Shown here: piece after piece, positions 15,574-23,622 of the stretch
Layout of the letters: each line of letters opens with the position of its first letter
How positions within the stretch are numbered: position 1 is the first letter of the stretch
Assembly (NCBI GenBank): GCA_934621385.1
Contig: CAKTUI010000026.1
Location: forward strand, 1 to 42,573
Direction: 5' to 3'
Source: an uncultured Kiritimatiellota bacterium
GTDB lineage: Bacteria > Verrucomicrobiota > Kiritimatiellia > RFP12 > UBA1067
DNA: 42,573 nt
Translations under genes and position numbers: made by a program
Notes under the pieces: generated by a model
The model's database searches: none
What the model saw: the letters and a program-made list of their open reading frames with translations, nothing else
Told to the model about the DNA's origin: nothing

Positions 15574-17325
15574 TTAGTCCGCGAGCACGACCGCCGGGGC
15601 GAGCTTCTCGAAGAGCCCAACCGGAGCCGTATAGCCGCTCATGGCCTTCGCGAGTTCCGCACGAACCGTCGGGAAGCGCGTCGCCATCCAGTAGTCCAGC
15701 GCGACTTCCTTCGCGCTTTCCGGAAGCTTCGCCGCGCAACGGATGAATAGCGCCGCCACAATGACGGCAATCGCCGCATCGACGAGCTTGCGGGCGTGGA
15801 GGTCGTGATAGGCCTTGCCATCGGAATGTCCGTGGACATACTGAACCGCCGTCTCAAGTTCGCCATTGAGCTGCTCGACTTCCGCGAGCTTGCCCTTGAG
15901 CTGCTCGCTGAGATCGACGCCCTCAAGAATGTCGACGACGACATCCTTCACCAGTCCACCCATCACGCCGGCAATCGCCGCGATGACCTGCAACTGCGAC
16001 GTGCCCTCGTAAATCGTGGTGATGCGTGCATCACGGAGATAACGCTCAACCGGGTAATCCTTCATGTAGCCCGAACCGCCGAGCACGGCGACCGCGCCAT
16101 TCGAGACGCGCATGGACATCTCGGACGCATAGTACTTCGCCATCGGCGTGAGCATCTTGTTGAAGGCCGAATAGCGTTTCAGGCGCGCACGGACGGCCGG
16201 AGCCTCGGGAGTCCCCTTCAGGCCCTCGAACTTGCGCGTCAGACCCGTCTCCATGTCAACGCACTTCGACGAGTAGTAGGCGAGCGTCCGCGCCGCCTGA
16301 AGGTCGACGGACATATCGGAAAGCAGTTCGCGAAGCGCCGGGAAGCTGTCAATCGTCTGCCCGAACTGACGGCGGCTCGCCGCGTAGTCACGCGCCGCAC
16401 GGTAGGCGGCCTCGCCAATGCCCGTGCCCTGGGCGGAGATGCCAACGCGGGCACCGTTCATCAGGGCCATCACGTAGGTAATCAGTCCGCGCTTGCGCTG
16501 ACCAATCAACTTCGCCGGAGCGTTGTTGAAGACGAGCTCGCATGTCGGGGAACCATTGATGCCGAGCTTGTGCTCAAGGCGACGAACCTTCACCTGCGGG
16601 CACTTCTCAACGAGAAGGCAACTCAAGCCACGGCCGTCGGAGAACTCGGGCTCGGTACGCGCCAGCACGAGCAACACGTCACCGCATCCGTTCGTGATGA
16701 AGCGCTTCACGCCGTTCACGAACCAGTTGCCGTTCTCGTCCTGATAGGCCATCGTCTTGACGCTCTGGAGGTCAGAACCGGCATCCGGCTCCGTCAAGAC
16801 CATCGCGCCGGTGTACTCACCCGAAACGAGTTTCGGGATGTACTGCTTCTTGATGTCCTCGGTGGCGAACATGTTGATCGTCTCGGCGATGCCCTGAAGA
16901 CCAAACATATTCATGAGCGAGGCATCCGCGCGGGAGACGATATCATTCGCCGCCGTCAGGATCGTGCACGGCATATTCAGGCCGCCGAGGTAGTACGGAA
17001 TCGTCACCCCGAGAATGCCCGTCTTGCCGTAGAGCTTGATGGCAAGGTCAATGCCCGGCGCATACGTCACGGTGCCGTCCTCATTGAGGACATTGCCGAC
17101 CTTGTCCGTCTCCTCCGCCGTCGCCGCGACGCGATTGCCGGCGACATCGCCGCACACGTCGAGCGCACGCTTGTAGTTGTCGATGGCATCCGCCGCGTTC
17201 ACCGGGGCGAAGTCATAGTCCTTCGTGAAACGGAAACCCTCTTCGAACAGCTCGGCGACCTCGCTCAGGTCGAGCGCATCAATCGTCGCGGCGATATCCG
17301 CATTATCCTTGTAGAAGTTACTCAT
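15574..17325 (-). CDS. Acyl-CoA dehydrogenase
   Basis: The 583-residue flavoenzyme oxidises an acyl-CoA to the trans-2-enoyl-CoA and passes electrons to ETF. Visible family features are MVLTEPDAGSDLQSVKT and WFVNGVKRFITNG in the FAD-binding middle domain, RRQFGQTI, and the catalytic base region IYEGTSQLQ with Glu440. The C-terminal extension of about 100 residues makes it longer than the 380-residue short-chain enzymes, matching the FadE-like longer subgroup. The ATG follows the etfA stop after one base. Its position after etfB and etfA strongly indicates that these ETF subunits are its electron acceptor. The acyl substrate cannot be determined; no other beta-oxidation gene is in the window. 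Confidence 0.94.
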   Translation of the reverse strand: MSNFYKDNADIAATIDALDLSEVAELFEEGFRFTKDYDFAPVNAADAIDNYKRALDVCGDVAGNRVAATAEETDKVGNVLNEDGTVTYAPGIDLAIKLYGKTGILGVTIPYYLGGLNMPCTILTAANDIVSRADASLMNMFGLQGIAETINMFATEDIKKQYIPKLVSGEYTGAMVLTEPDAGSDLQSVKTMAYQDENGNWFVNGVKRFITNGCGDVLLVLARTEPEFSDGRGLSCLLVEKCPQVKVRRLEHKLGINGSPTCELVFNNAPAKLIGQRKRGLITYVMALMNGARVGISAQGTGIGEAAYRAARDYAASRRQFGQTIDSFPALRELLSDMSVDLQAARTLAYYSSKCVDMETGLTRKFEGLKGTPEAPAVRARLKRYSAFNKMLTPMAKYYASEMSMRVSNGAVAVLGGSGYMKDYPVERYLRDARITTIYEGTSQLQVIAAIAGVMGGLVKDVVVDILEGVDLSEQLKGKLAEVEQLNGELETAVQYVHGHSDGKAYHDLHARKLVDAAIAVIVAALFIRCAAKLPESAKEVALDYWMATRFPTVRAELAKAMSGYTAPVGLFEKLAPAVVLAD

Positions 17326-17326
17326 C

Positions 17327-18352
17327 TTACTGGGCCTTTCCCTTGATGGCCTTAATCATTTTCGGAACGACGACATTGAGGTCGCCCACGATACCGTAGT
17401 GCGCAACCTTGAAAATCGGCGCGTCCTTATCGGTATTGATGGCGATGATCTTCGCCGAATCCTGCATACCCGCGAGATGCTGGACGGCACCCGAAATGCC
17501 GCAGCTGATGAAGAGCGCCGGGCGAACCGTCACGCCGGTCTGGCCAATCTGACGCTCGTGCTCGCAGTACCCGAGGTCGACCGCCGCACGGCTGCCGCCA
17601 ACGGCACCGCCCAGAGCGTCCGCCAGGTCGTGGAGGAGCTTGAAGTTCTCCTTCGAGCCAACACCAGCACCGCCCGCGACAATGATGCGCGAACCCTTGA
17701 GATTGACGGACGAATGGCGACGCACGATGTCGAGCACCTCGACCGGAATCTCGACACCCGCGAGGTGGGAGTCATGGCGAACAATCTCGCCCGTTGCACC
17801 CGGCTTCGGGTCGAGGGGCTTCATGACGCCCTCGCGCACCGTGGCCATCTGGGGCCAATGGCGGGCGTTGACGATCGTCGCGATGATGTTGCCGCCGAAC
17901 GCCGGACGAATCTGCTGGAGGACGTTGTGGAACGTCTCCTTCGTCTTCTTGTCCTCGTAGTCACCGATCTGGAGGTCGGTGCAGTCGGCCGTCAGGCCGC
18001 AGCGAAGCGCCGAGGCAACGGCCGGGGCGAGATCGCGCCCCATGTGGGTCGCGCCGAAAATGACGATCTGGGGAGCGCACTCCTTAATCAGTTCGACGAA
18101 CGCATGACGATAGGCCTTACCACGGAAGACGGCCAACTTGGGATCCTCAACGAGGTGCACCTTGTCGGCACCAGCCTCGAAGAGCTGTGCGGCAAGACCT
18201 TCCACGCCATTGCCCATCAGGACCGCCGCCAGCTTCACGCCAAGCTTGTCGGCCAGTTCGCGCCCCTTGCCAAGAAGTTCGCGCGGAACGTCGCTCAACT
18301 TGCCGTCTTCCTGCTCGGCAAATACCCAGACTTCACCCTTTGCTCTGTCCAT
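17327..18352 (-). CDS. etfA: Electron transfer flavoprotein alpha subunit
   Basis: The 341-residue protein is the FAD-binding subunit of ETF. The C-terminal FAD domain shows the expected RPALFISCGISGAVQHLAGM and IIAINTDKDAPIFKVAHYGI motifs, and the N-terminal half is the usual alpha/beta domain that packs on EtfB. It shuttles electrons from acyl-CoA dehydrogenases, or bifurcates in some anaerobes. Bifurcation cannot be decided by eye. AAGGAGAGG lies just before the ATG; the gene starts 11 bp after etfB and ends 1 bp before the dehydrogenase gene. Confidence 0.95.
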   Translation of the reverse strand: MDRAKGEVWVFAEQEDGKLSDVPRELLGKGRELADKLGVKLAAVLMGNGVEGLAAQLFEAGADKVHLVEDPKLAVFRGKAYRHAFVELIKECAPQIVIFGATHMGRDLAPAVASALRCGLTADCTDLQIGDYEDKKTKETFHNVLQQIRPAFGGNIIATIVNARHWPQMATVREGVMKPLDPKPGATGEIVRHDSHLAGVEIPVEVLDIVRRHSSVNLKGSRIIVAGGAGVGSKENFKLLHDLADALGGAVGGSRAAVDLGYCEHERQIGQTGVTVRPALFISCGISGAVQHLAGMQDSAKIIAINTDKDAPIFKVAHYGIVGDLNVVVPKMIKAIKGKAQ

Positions 18353-18363
18353 AAAACCTCTCC

Positions 18364-19230
18364 TTATCCAATGGTGTGGTCGGCGATGAGTTCGCCCACC
18401 AGCGCGTTGACGCCCGCGTCATCGGCGGAATATTCCTTGTAGTCGCCGCCCGCGAGAACGACCGAGACGATCTTGTTCACGCTCGTCGGGCTGCCGGCGA
18501 AGCCGCAGCGGTCAGGCTCGGCACCGATATCGTCGCACGAAAGCTGGCCAATCGCGAGGTCGCCCTCAAGGGCAACGCCGCCATTCTCGACAGGCGCCTT
18601 CGCCTTCTTGTACTTCATGACGCGCTTCACGTCGAACGGACGCAGCTCACCGAACTTCTCCGTCACGGTGAAAAGCGCGGGCAGATGGACGCGGTCCTTC
18701 TCAATGCCCGTGCCGATGTCACGCGTCGCAATCGCATCATCCCCGTCGAGTTCAAGACCCTCAAGGTAGGTAATCGCGGCGAAGTCGAGCTTCTCGGCAA
18801 TCTGGGGGCCGACCTGCGCGGTATCGCCGTCAATCGCCTGGCGACCGCAGAAGACGAGGTCGGGATTGAACTTCTTCACCGCCTGGGAAAGAATGTAGCT
18901 CGTCGCAAGCGTATCGGACCCGGCCGCCTTGCGGTCAGTCACGAGGTACGCCTTATCGGCGCCACACATCAGGGCCTCGCGGAGAATCGTGCACGCGGCG
19001 GGAAGCCCCATCGCAATTGCAGTCACTGTTCCGCCATAGGTCTCCTTGACGCGAAGCGCCGCCTCAAGGGCGTTGCGGTCTTCCGGATTGAAGATCGCGG
19101 GCAACGCCGCACGGTTGATGGTGCCGTCGGCCTTCATAGCCTCGCCCGTCACCTTTTTCGTATCGGGTACCTGCTTGATGCAGACCACGCAGTTATAGCC
19201 GCCTTTACGGCCTGAATTGCTCACTTTCAT
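18364..19230 (-). CDS. etfB: Electron transfer flavoprotein beta subunit
   Basis: The 288-residue protein is the AMP-binding (or second FAD in bifurcating types) subunit of ETF. It shows the family motifs CVVCIKQVPDT, NPEDRNALEAALRVKE, ALMCGADKAYLV and FCGRQAIDGDTAQVGPQIAE. The start adds about 10 residues (MKVSNSGRKGGYN) before the usual N terminus, yet it lies 7 nt after the -10 hexamer, the spacing seen for other leaderless genes here, so the extension is probably real. It is the first gene of etfB-etfA-acd. Confidence 0.95.
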   Translation of the reverse strand: MKVSNSGRKGGYNCVVCIKQVPDTKKVTGEAMKADGTINRAALPAIFNPEDRNALEAALRVKETYGGTVTAIAMGLPAACTILREALMCGADKAYLVTDRKAAGSDTLATSYILSQAVKKFNPDLVFCGRQAIDGDTAQVGPQIAEKLDFAAITYLEGLELDGDDAIATRDIGTGIEKDRVHLPALFTVTEKFGELRPFDVKRVMKYKKAKAPVENGGVALEGDLAIGQLSCDDIGAEPDRCGFAGSPTSVNKIVSVVLAGGDYKEYSADDAGVNALVGELIADHTIG

Positions 19231-19237
19231 GGCGCAT

Positions 19238-19246
19238 ATTATACCA
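19238..19246 (-). promoter_or_regulatory. Extended -10 promoter of the etfB operon
   Basis: The minus strand reads TGGTATAAT with 7 nt to the ATG. The mRNA is predicted to be leaderless. Confidence 0.65.
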
Positions 19247-19380
19247 TATTCGTCCCTTCAAAGGGAACAGGGCAAAAGTTAGGGAATAATTAGGAAATTC
19301 TCGAAACACGATAAACGAGAAATGACAGTCTAAAAGCACGTCCGTCACGCGGAAAAAGCCCCCACCCCCCACTAAACGAA

Positions 19381-19414
19381 ACGCGGGCCGTCCACTCCCG
19401 TGGAAGACCCGCGT
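19381..19414 (-). terminator. Probable terminator after the GH3 gene
   Basis: ACGCGGG (19381-19387) pairs with CCCGCGT (19408-19414), extended inwards with two mismatches around a TCCC loop. The following T tract is short (CGTTTAG on the minus strand), so strength is uncertain. Confidence 0.5.
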
Positions 19415-19433
19415 CACCTGCCGTCCCCGGCAA

Positions 19434-21638
19434 TCAGTCGTCGAAGACGAAGTCCTTCTCAATCTTGACCGTCGCCTTGCCGCGAATGTCCGCGCTGGAC
19501 GAACCGACGAGGAACTCGTACTCGCCCGCGTCGACGCGGAAGCGATGGATGAACTCGTCCCAGTAGGCGAGGTCGCGAACCCGCACCGTGACCGAGACCT
19601 TCTTCGTCTCACCCGGTGCAAGCGTCACCTTCTGGAAGCCCTTCAGTTCCTTGACGCAACGCTCGACCTTCGCGTTCGGATAGGACGCGTAGACCTGAAC
19701 GACCTCTGCGCCCTCGCGCTTCCCCGTGTTGGTGACGTTCACCGAGACGGAGACCGTCCGGGCGTGGTTCGTCGCCGCCACATCCCCGTAGCCGAAGGTC
19801 GTGTAGCTCAAGCCGTAGCCGAACGGGAAGAGCGGCTCAATCTTCTTGTGGTCGTACCAGCGGTAGCCGACGTAGAAGCGCTCGTTGTAGACGACTTCCT
19901 TCGCATTGTAGGTCCCGGCCTGGGCAACCGCCGTGTCGGCGTAGGACTTCGGCCAGGTCTGCACGAGCTTGCCGCTCGGGTTTACGTCGCCGAAGACGAC
20001 ATCAAGGATGGAATTGCCCTCCTCCATGCCGAGGTAGGATGTCTGAATCAGCGTGTCCGCCTTGTCCGTCCAGGTATAGCCAACGGGCGTACCCGAACGG
20101 GAGACGACCACAAGGTTCTTGAGATTCCACCCGAGAATGGTGTGCATGGCCTCCTGAAGTTCCTTCGGCAGGTCCATGTTCACGCGATCGCGGCTCTCGG
20201 ACTCCATGTTCTCCTGGTAGCCGAGTTCCGTTCCCGTGAAGACGATGACCGCGTCGGCCGCCTCGGCCGCCGCCTTCAGTTCCGCCGCGTCGCTCCAGTC
20301 GACGGAGGTCTTCTGCTCGACGTGTCCGCCCGTGATGACCGCATTCGAGGTGTCGGTCTTCGCAATCTCCATCTTGGCGCAGAACGGCATCAGCTTCACG
20401 TCCTTGCCGACCAGACGCGCCTTGAGCGCACCGAAAAGCGTCATCTCATAGGGGACGTTGCCTTCGCCCGAGCAGCCCTTGCCGCACTGCTTCTCGTCCG
20501 CGCCCTTGCCAATCACGAGAATCTTCTCGATCTTCTTCTCGTCGAGCGGGAGAACGCCCTTCGTGTTCTTGAGGAGGACGATGGAATTCGCACCCTCGTC
20601 ACGGGCAATGCGCTGGTGATGCTTCGTGTTGCGCGCACCGGCCTTACGCGGCGCATTCGTCAGGAAGCCCGTCTTGGCCATCACCCACAGCGTCCGAAGC
20701 GCCATTTCGTCGACCGTCGCCGCAGGAACCTTGCCATTCAGCACGGCTTCGGCCAGCGGGAAGCGGTTCGACATCGCGTAGTAGTTGTGGACGATGCCCT
20801 TGCCCCAGTGCATTTCGACGCCGCCGCCGTTGTTCGCGGCAAAGGCACCCGAGTGCTGCCCGCCCCAGTCCGTCTCAATCATGCCCTTGAAGCCCCAGCG
20901 GTCGCGGAGAATGCCCTTCTGGAGGTACTTGTTCTCGCTGGCCCAAAGACCGTCAATCTTGTTGTAGCTCGTCATCACGCAGAGAACCCCCGCCTCCTTG
21001 ACCGCCGCACGGAAGGCCGGCAGGTAGATTTCGTTGAAGGTCCGGTCGTCCACGTGCGTGTCAACCGCATTGCGGTTCAGCTCCTGGTTGTTCAGGCAGA
21101 AGTGCTTCACCGTCGCGGCGACGTCGTAGCTCTGCACGCCCCGAATCATCGGCACGCACATCCGCGCCGCGAGAATCGGGTCCTCGCCCATGTACTCCCA
21201 GTTGCGCCCGTTGAGCGGCGTACGCATGATGTTCACGCCAGGCCCGAGCAGCTCGTCAACGCCGCGATCGCGCATTTCGGCGCCCAGCACTTCGCCGTGC
21301 TTCCGCGCCCAGGCGGGATCCCACGTCTGGGCAAGGGCCGACAGGGACGGCAACTTCGTGTTGACGCTCCGCGGATTCGTGTAGCCCCAGTCCCAGCGGT
21401 TCATGGACGGACGCACCGTCGAGCTGTTGTCGCTCATCGTCCACTCGTTCGAGATGCCGACGCGGGGAATCGCCGAAAGGGTCATCGTCCCCGAACCGCC
21501 CAGCATCTTGACCTTTTCCTCAAGCGTCATCTTCGCAAGCGTCTCACGGGCCGCCTTCAGGGCCTCGTCGTCCGTCAGCATGGCGAAACTCGCGCCAGCA
21601 CACGCGGTTGCCACAACCGCCAACAGTAGTTTCTTCAT
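19434..21638 (-). CDS. Secreted glycoside hydrolase family 3 enzyme (beta-glucosidase-like)
   Basis: The 734-residue protein starts with a signal peptide (KKLLLAVVATACAGASFA). It then shows the GH3 N-terminal barrel (RVGISNEWTMSDNSS, LGPGVNIMRTPLNGRNWEYMGEDP, ATVKHFCLNNQELNR), the nucleophile region IETDWGGQHS with Asp257, the C-terminal alpha/beta domain (RIARDEGANSIVLLKNTKGVLPL) and a fibronectin-III-like domain (YGLSYTTFGYG, VTNTGKREGAEVVQVY). GH3 enzymes of this layout release beta-linked glucose or xylose from the non-reducing end. The common SDW triad is TDW here. AAGGAG precedes the ATG. It has its own promoter and stands alone. Confidence 0.94.
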   Translation of the reverse strand: MKKLLLAVVATACAGASFAMLTDDEALKAARETLAKMTLEEKVKMLGGSGTMTLSAIPRVGISNEWTMSDNSSTVRPSMNRWDWGYTNPRSVNTKLPSLSALAQTWDPAWARKHGEVLGAEMRDRGVDELLGPGVNIMRTPLNGRNWEYMGEDPILAARMCVPMIRGVQSYDVAATVKHFCLNNQELNRNAVDTHVDDRTFNEIYLPAFRAAVKEAGVLCVMTSYNKIDGLWASENKYLQKGILRDRWGFKGMIETDWGGQHSGAFAANNGGGVEMHWGKGIVHNYYAMSNRFPLAEAVLNGKVPAATVDEMALRTLWVMAKTGFLTNAPRKAGARNTKHHQRIARDEGANSIVLLKNTKGVLPLDEKKIEKILVIGKGADEKQCGKGCSGEGNVPYEMTLFGALKARLVGKDVKLMPFCAKMEIAKTDTSNAVITGGHVEQKTSVDWSDAAELKAAAEAADAVIVFTGTELGYQENMESESRDRVNMDLPKELQEAMHTILGWNLKNLVVVSRSGTPVGYTWTDKADTLIQTSYLGMEEGNSILDVVFGDVNPSGKLVQTWPKSYADTAVAQAGTYNAKEVVYNERFYVGYRWYDHKKIEPLFPFGYGLSYTTFGYGDVAATNHARTVSVSVNVTNTGKREGAEVVQVYASYPNAKVERCVKELKGFQKVTLAPGETKKVSVTVRVRDLAYWDEFIHRFRVDAGEYEFLVGSSSADIRGKATVKIEKDFVFDD

Positions 21639-21669
21639 GTTTTCTCCTTAGAAATCAAAATTGAGGGTG

Positions 21670-21678
21670 ATTATACTG
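21670..21678 (-). promoter_or_regulatory. -10 promoter of the GH3 gene
   Basis: The minus strand reads CAGTATAAT. The leader is about 24 nt and carries TAAGGAG shortly before the ATG. Confidence 0.55.
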
Positions 21679-21732
21679 AATTCCGCATTCCCCTGTCAAG
21701 GGCGGAGGCAGGAATTTGCGCGGCAGTTGAAC

Positions 21733-22809
21733 TCACCGTTTCAGCCAGATGGACATCCCGCGCTCGATGCGGGCCGGATCAATGGCCGTACCGGGGATTA
21801 CCTTGTTGCGGATCGTATAATAGGTATCTGCCGCGTTCCACCGTCCGCCGGCAATCTTGAGCGCCGTCTGGTCGCGACTCACCATCCCCGCGAGCCGATA
21901 GCCACGGGCCTTCAGTTCGGCAATCGACTTCGGCGGCGCAGACGCGGCGGACTTGCCCCCCGACGGCGAGGCGGTCGCACGGGGAGTCGCAGGCTTCGGC
22001 TTCGACGAGACCGCCGTCGTCCTCGTCGGCGGCGACTTCGGCGAAGTTGCCGCGACGGACGCGTCCTTTCGCGTAAACCAGCTGAAGATTCCGCCGGACT
22101 CCACCGGCGGCGGCTTGACGTTCGCATACGTGGACTTCATCGTGTCCACGCGTCCGTAGAGGACACGCTGCAAGTAGTCGTCGCCCACCACGAGACGCTT
22201 GGCCCGGACGTCCGGATCGCGTGCCGGGCGCGTGCGGAGGGCGAGCTGGGCACGGACGGACGGCATGGCGAAAAGCATGCCGCACCGCTTCCGTCCGCGA
22301 TGCTTCGCCCGATGCCACTTGTTCGGCGCACCGTAGGCGACGTGGCTGTGGCAAACGACGCGATCGTCGGAAAGTTTATACATCGACTTCAGTTCCTTGA
22401 CGAGTTCCCGAATTGCCGCGAGCTGGACGGTGGACATCGGCTTGTCGTGGTAGCCAACGCACTCAATGCCAATTGAGAACTTGTCGACATCCTCCTTGCC
22501 ATTCCACATGGAGCGCCCCGCATGGAACGCCTCACGGTCGCGGTCGACAATGCGGTAGACGCGCCCGGCTTCCGTCACGCAAAAATGCGCCTCGCCCTGC
22601 GCACTGAGCTTGTTGAGCGAGCTGCGCTCGGGTGCCTCGGTCGTGTGCAGCACAATCAGTTCCGTCGTCTTGCGGATGGCGCGTTCGGGATTGCGCGGGC
22701 TCCGATAGCGGTCGGAAGCATCGATCGCTGAGACGGACAAAGGGACAAGAAGCAACGCGAGGATTGTCAGAATCCTCGTCATCGCCACGTGCATCCTTCG
22801 ACCCAGCAT
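21733..22809 (-). CDS. Secreted N-acetylmuramoyl-L-alanine amidase (Amidase_2 type)
   Basis: The 358-residue protein has a hydrophobic export segment (ILTILALLLVPLSVSA), then an Amidase_2/PGRP-like zinc domain (LIVLHTTEA with a zinc His, GEAHFCVTEAGRVYRIVD, FSIGIECVGYH, VVCHSHVAYG). This fold cuts the amide between N-acetylmuramic acid and the stem peptide. A Pro/Ser/Lys-rich linker (about 235-285) leads to a small C-terminal domain (YTIRNKVIPGTAIDPARIERGMSIWLKR) that ends like a LysM or SPOR-like wall-binding module. The ATG at 22809 lies 7 nt after the -10 hexamer and gives a leaderless mRNA; MTRIL, nine codons later, is an alternative start. Confidence 0.87.
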   Translation of the reverse strand: MLGRRMHVAMTRILTILALLLVPLSVSAIDASDRYRSPRNPERAIRKTTELIVLHTTEAPERSSLNKLSAQGEAHFCVTEAGRVYRIVDRDREAFHAGRSMWNGKEDVDKFSIGIECVGYHDKPMSTVQLAAIRELVKELKSMYKLSDDRVVCHSHVAYGAPNKWHRAKHRGRKRCGMLFAMPSVRAQLALRTRPARDPDVRAKRLVVGDDYLQRVLYGRVDTMKSTYANVKPPPVESGGIFSWFTRKDASVAATSPKSPPTRTTAVSSKPKPATPRATASPSGGKSAASAPPKSIAELKARGYRLAGMVSRDQTALKIAGGRWNAADTYYTIRNKVIPGTAIDPARIERGMSIWLKR

Positions 22810-22816
22810 GAGGGAT

Positions 22817-22825
22817 ATTATATCA
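22817..22825 (-). promoter_or_regulatory. Extended -10 promoter of the amidase gene
   Basis: The minus strand reads TGATATAAT, with 7 nt to the ATG. Confidence 0.6.
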
Positions 22826-22916
22826 AATTAGCCCCAATCCAACCGAAATGCCCGACGATAATTTCGTGTCGTCCGTGGTCCAATCTGTCTCCCAGGCGCG
22901 GCGGTTCCGCGACGAA

Positions 22917-22982
22917 AAGTCCGCACGACTCAAAAGTCGAGACAGGCGGAGACGAAAACCGAGACAGGCTGACTTCGGCTCT
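22917..22982. repeat. Array B': three diverged 22-bp units
   Basis: Three consecutive 22-bp units start at 22917, 22939 and 22961. The first keeps AAGTC and CTCAAAAGTC at the same positions as the first unit of array B, and the next two begin GAGACAGG. This looks like a decayed copy of array B, 128 bp away. The DNA between (22983-23110) holds no recognisable gene. Confidence 0.7.
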
Positions 22983-23110
22983 CCCCTTGCCGAAAAAATG
23001 TCGCCGCGAGAAACGAAAATCGCGAAACGGGCGGGATTTCAGCCCGAAAACGCGGCAGTTGGACGCCCTTCCCCGAGCGAAAGACGAAAGGTCCTCACGA
23101 CTTTGAGGCA

Positions 23111-23235
23111 AAGTCAGGCTGTCTCAAAAGTCGAGACAGCCTGACTCGAAGTCGGAGTCAGCCTGTCTCGGAGTCAGAGTCAGCCTGACTCGAAGTCGGA
23201 GACAGCCTGTCTCAACTTTTGAGTCAGGCTGTCTC
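23111..23235. repeat. Array B: tandem 22-bp palindromic units
   Basis: Units begin at 23111, 23133, 23155, 23177, 23199 and 23221 (the last is partial), an exact 22-bp period. The core of every unit fits GAGWCAGSCTGWCTC, followed by a 7-bp spacer such as GAAGTCG. Two cores are perfect palindromes about a central C: GAGTCAGCCTGACTC at 23177 and GAGACAGCCTGTCTC at 23199. GTCAGGCTGTCTC (23113-23125) and GAGACAGCCTGAC (23133-23145) form a perfect 13-bp hairpin stem with a 7-nt loop. Confidence 0.92.
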
Positions 23236-23253
23236 TTCCCCCATCCCCACGGC

Positions 23254-23291
23254 AAAAAAAAGACGGACGGAGGCCGCTCGACCTCCGTCCG
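23254..23291 (-). terminator. Strong intrinsic terminator on the minus strand
   Basis: A perfect 10-bp stem (CGGACGGAGG at 23264-23273, complement at 23282-23291, 8-nt loop) is followed on the minus strand by TC and eight T. It has no matching annotated gene, so it defines the end of an unassigned unit. Confidence 0.9.
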
Positions 23292-23549
23292 AATCCCTGA
23301 TTTCGGGCCTTTCGCCCGCGTCGCACCCCAGCTTTCGCGCCGGAAGCACCGCCCGCCGCGGCACAAGCCACGGCCCGCGCATCCGCACACGGCGGATCGC
23401 CAGCAGTCCGTCCGGCGAAACCCGTTCCGTCGGCCTTTCATCCATCGCGACCCTGCCCACTCGGCAGCCGTCGCGGCCAACTTCACCGTTTCCTCTTCGC
23501 ACCGGACGCGAGTCCTCCACATGAAGACCTCGCTCCAATCCAAACAACG
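23254..23549 (-). ncRNA. Unassigned minus-strand transcription unit (small RNA or small protein)
   Basis: A clear promoter (23556-23564) and a strong terminator (23254-23291) bracket about 295 nt on the minus strand. Two frames stay open across it. One begins TTG at 23547, directly at the predicted +1. The other begins ATG at 23522, preceded by GAGG, and encodes an Arg/Cys/Trp-rich product starting MWRTRVRCEEETVKLAATAA. Both run through the terminator without a stop, which argues against either being a normal gene. No similarity is recognised. A non-coding RNA is the simplest reading, at low confidence. Confidence 0.4.
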
Positions 23550-23555
23550 GCGGAT

Positions 23556-23564
23556 ATTATACCA
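23556..23564 (-). promoter_or_regulatory. Extended -10 promoter of the unassigned unit
   Basis: The minus strand reads ATTTATGGTATAAT, with GCAAGCCC about 20 bp further upstream as in the FlbD-like promoter. It is divergent from the promoter at 23606. Confidence 0.65.
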
Positions 23565-23605
23565 TAAATTTCGCCGCGTGTGGGCTTGCCCTTTTCCCCC
23601 ATTTA

Positions 23606-23614
23606 TGGCATAAT
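23606..23614 (+). promoter_or_regulatory. Extended -10 promoter of the broken two-component gene
   Basis: ATTTATGGCATAAT precedes the ATG at 23623, with 8 nt between hexamer and start. Confidence 0.55.
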
Positions 23615-23622
23615 TCTCCGCA

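Noticed and set aside
23111..23235. CRISPR array
   Set aside because: The period is 22 bp with the whole unit repeated; there are no unique spacers of 25-40 bp and no cas genes nearby.
23224..23547. A 107-residue protein starting TTG at 23547
   Set aside because: It reads through a strong intrinsic terminator, has an Arg/Gly-rich composition and shows no known motif; kept only as part of an unassigned transcription unit.
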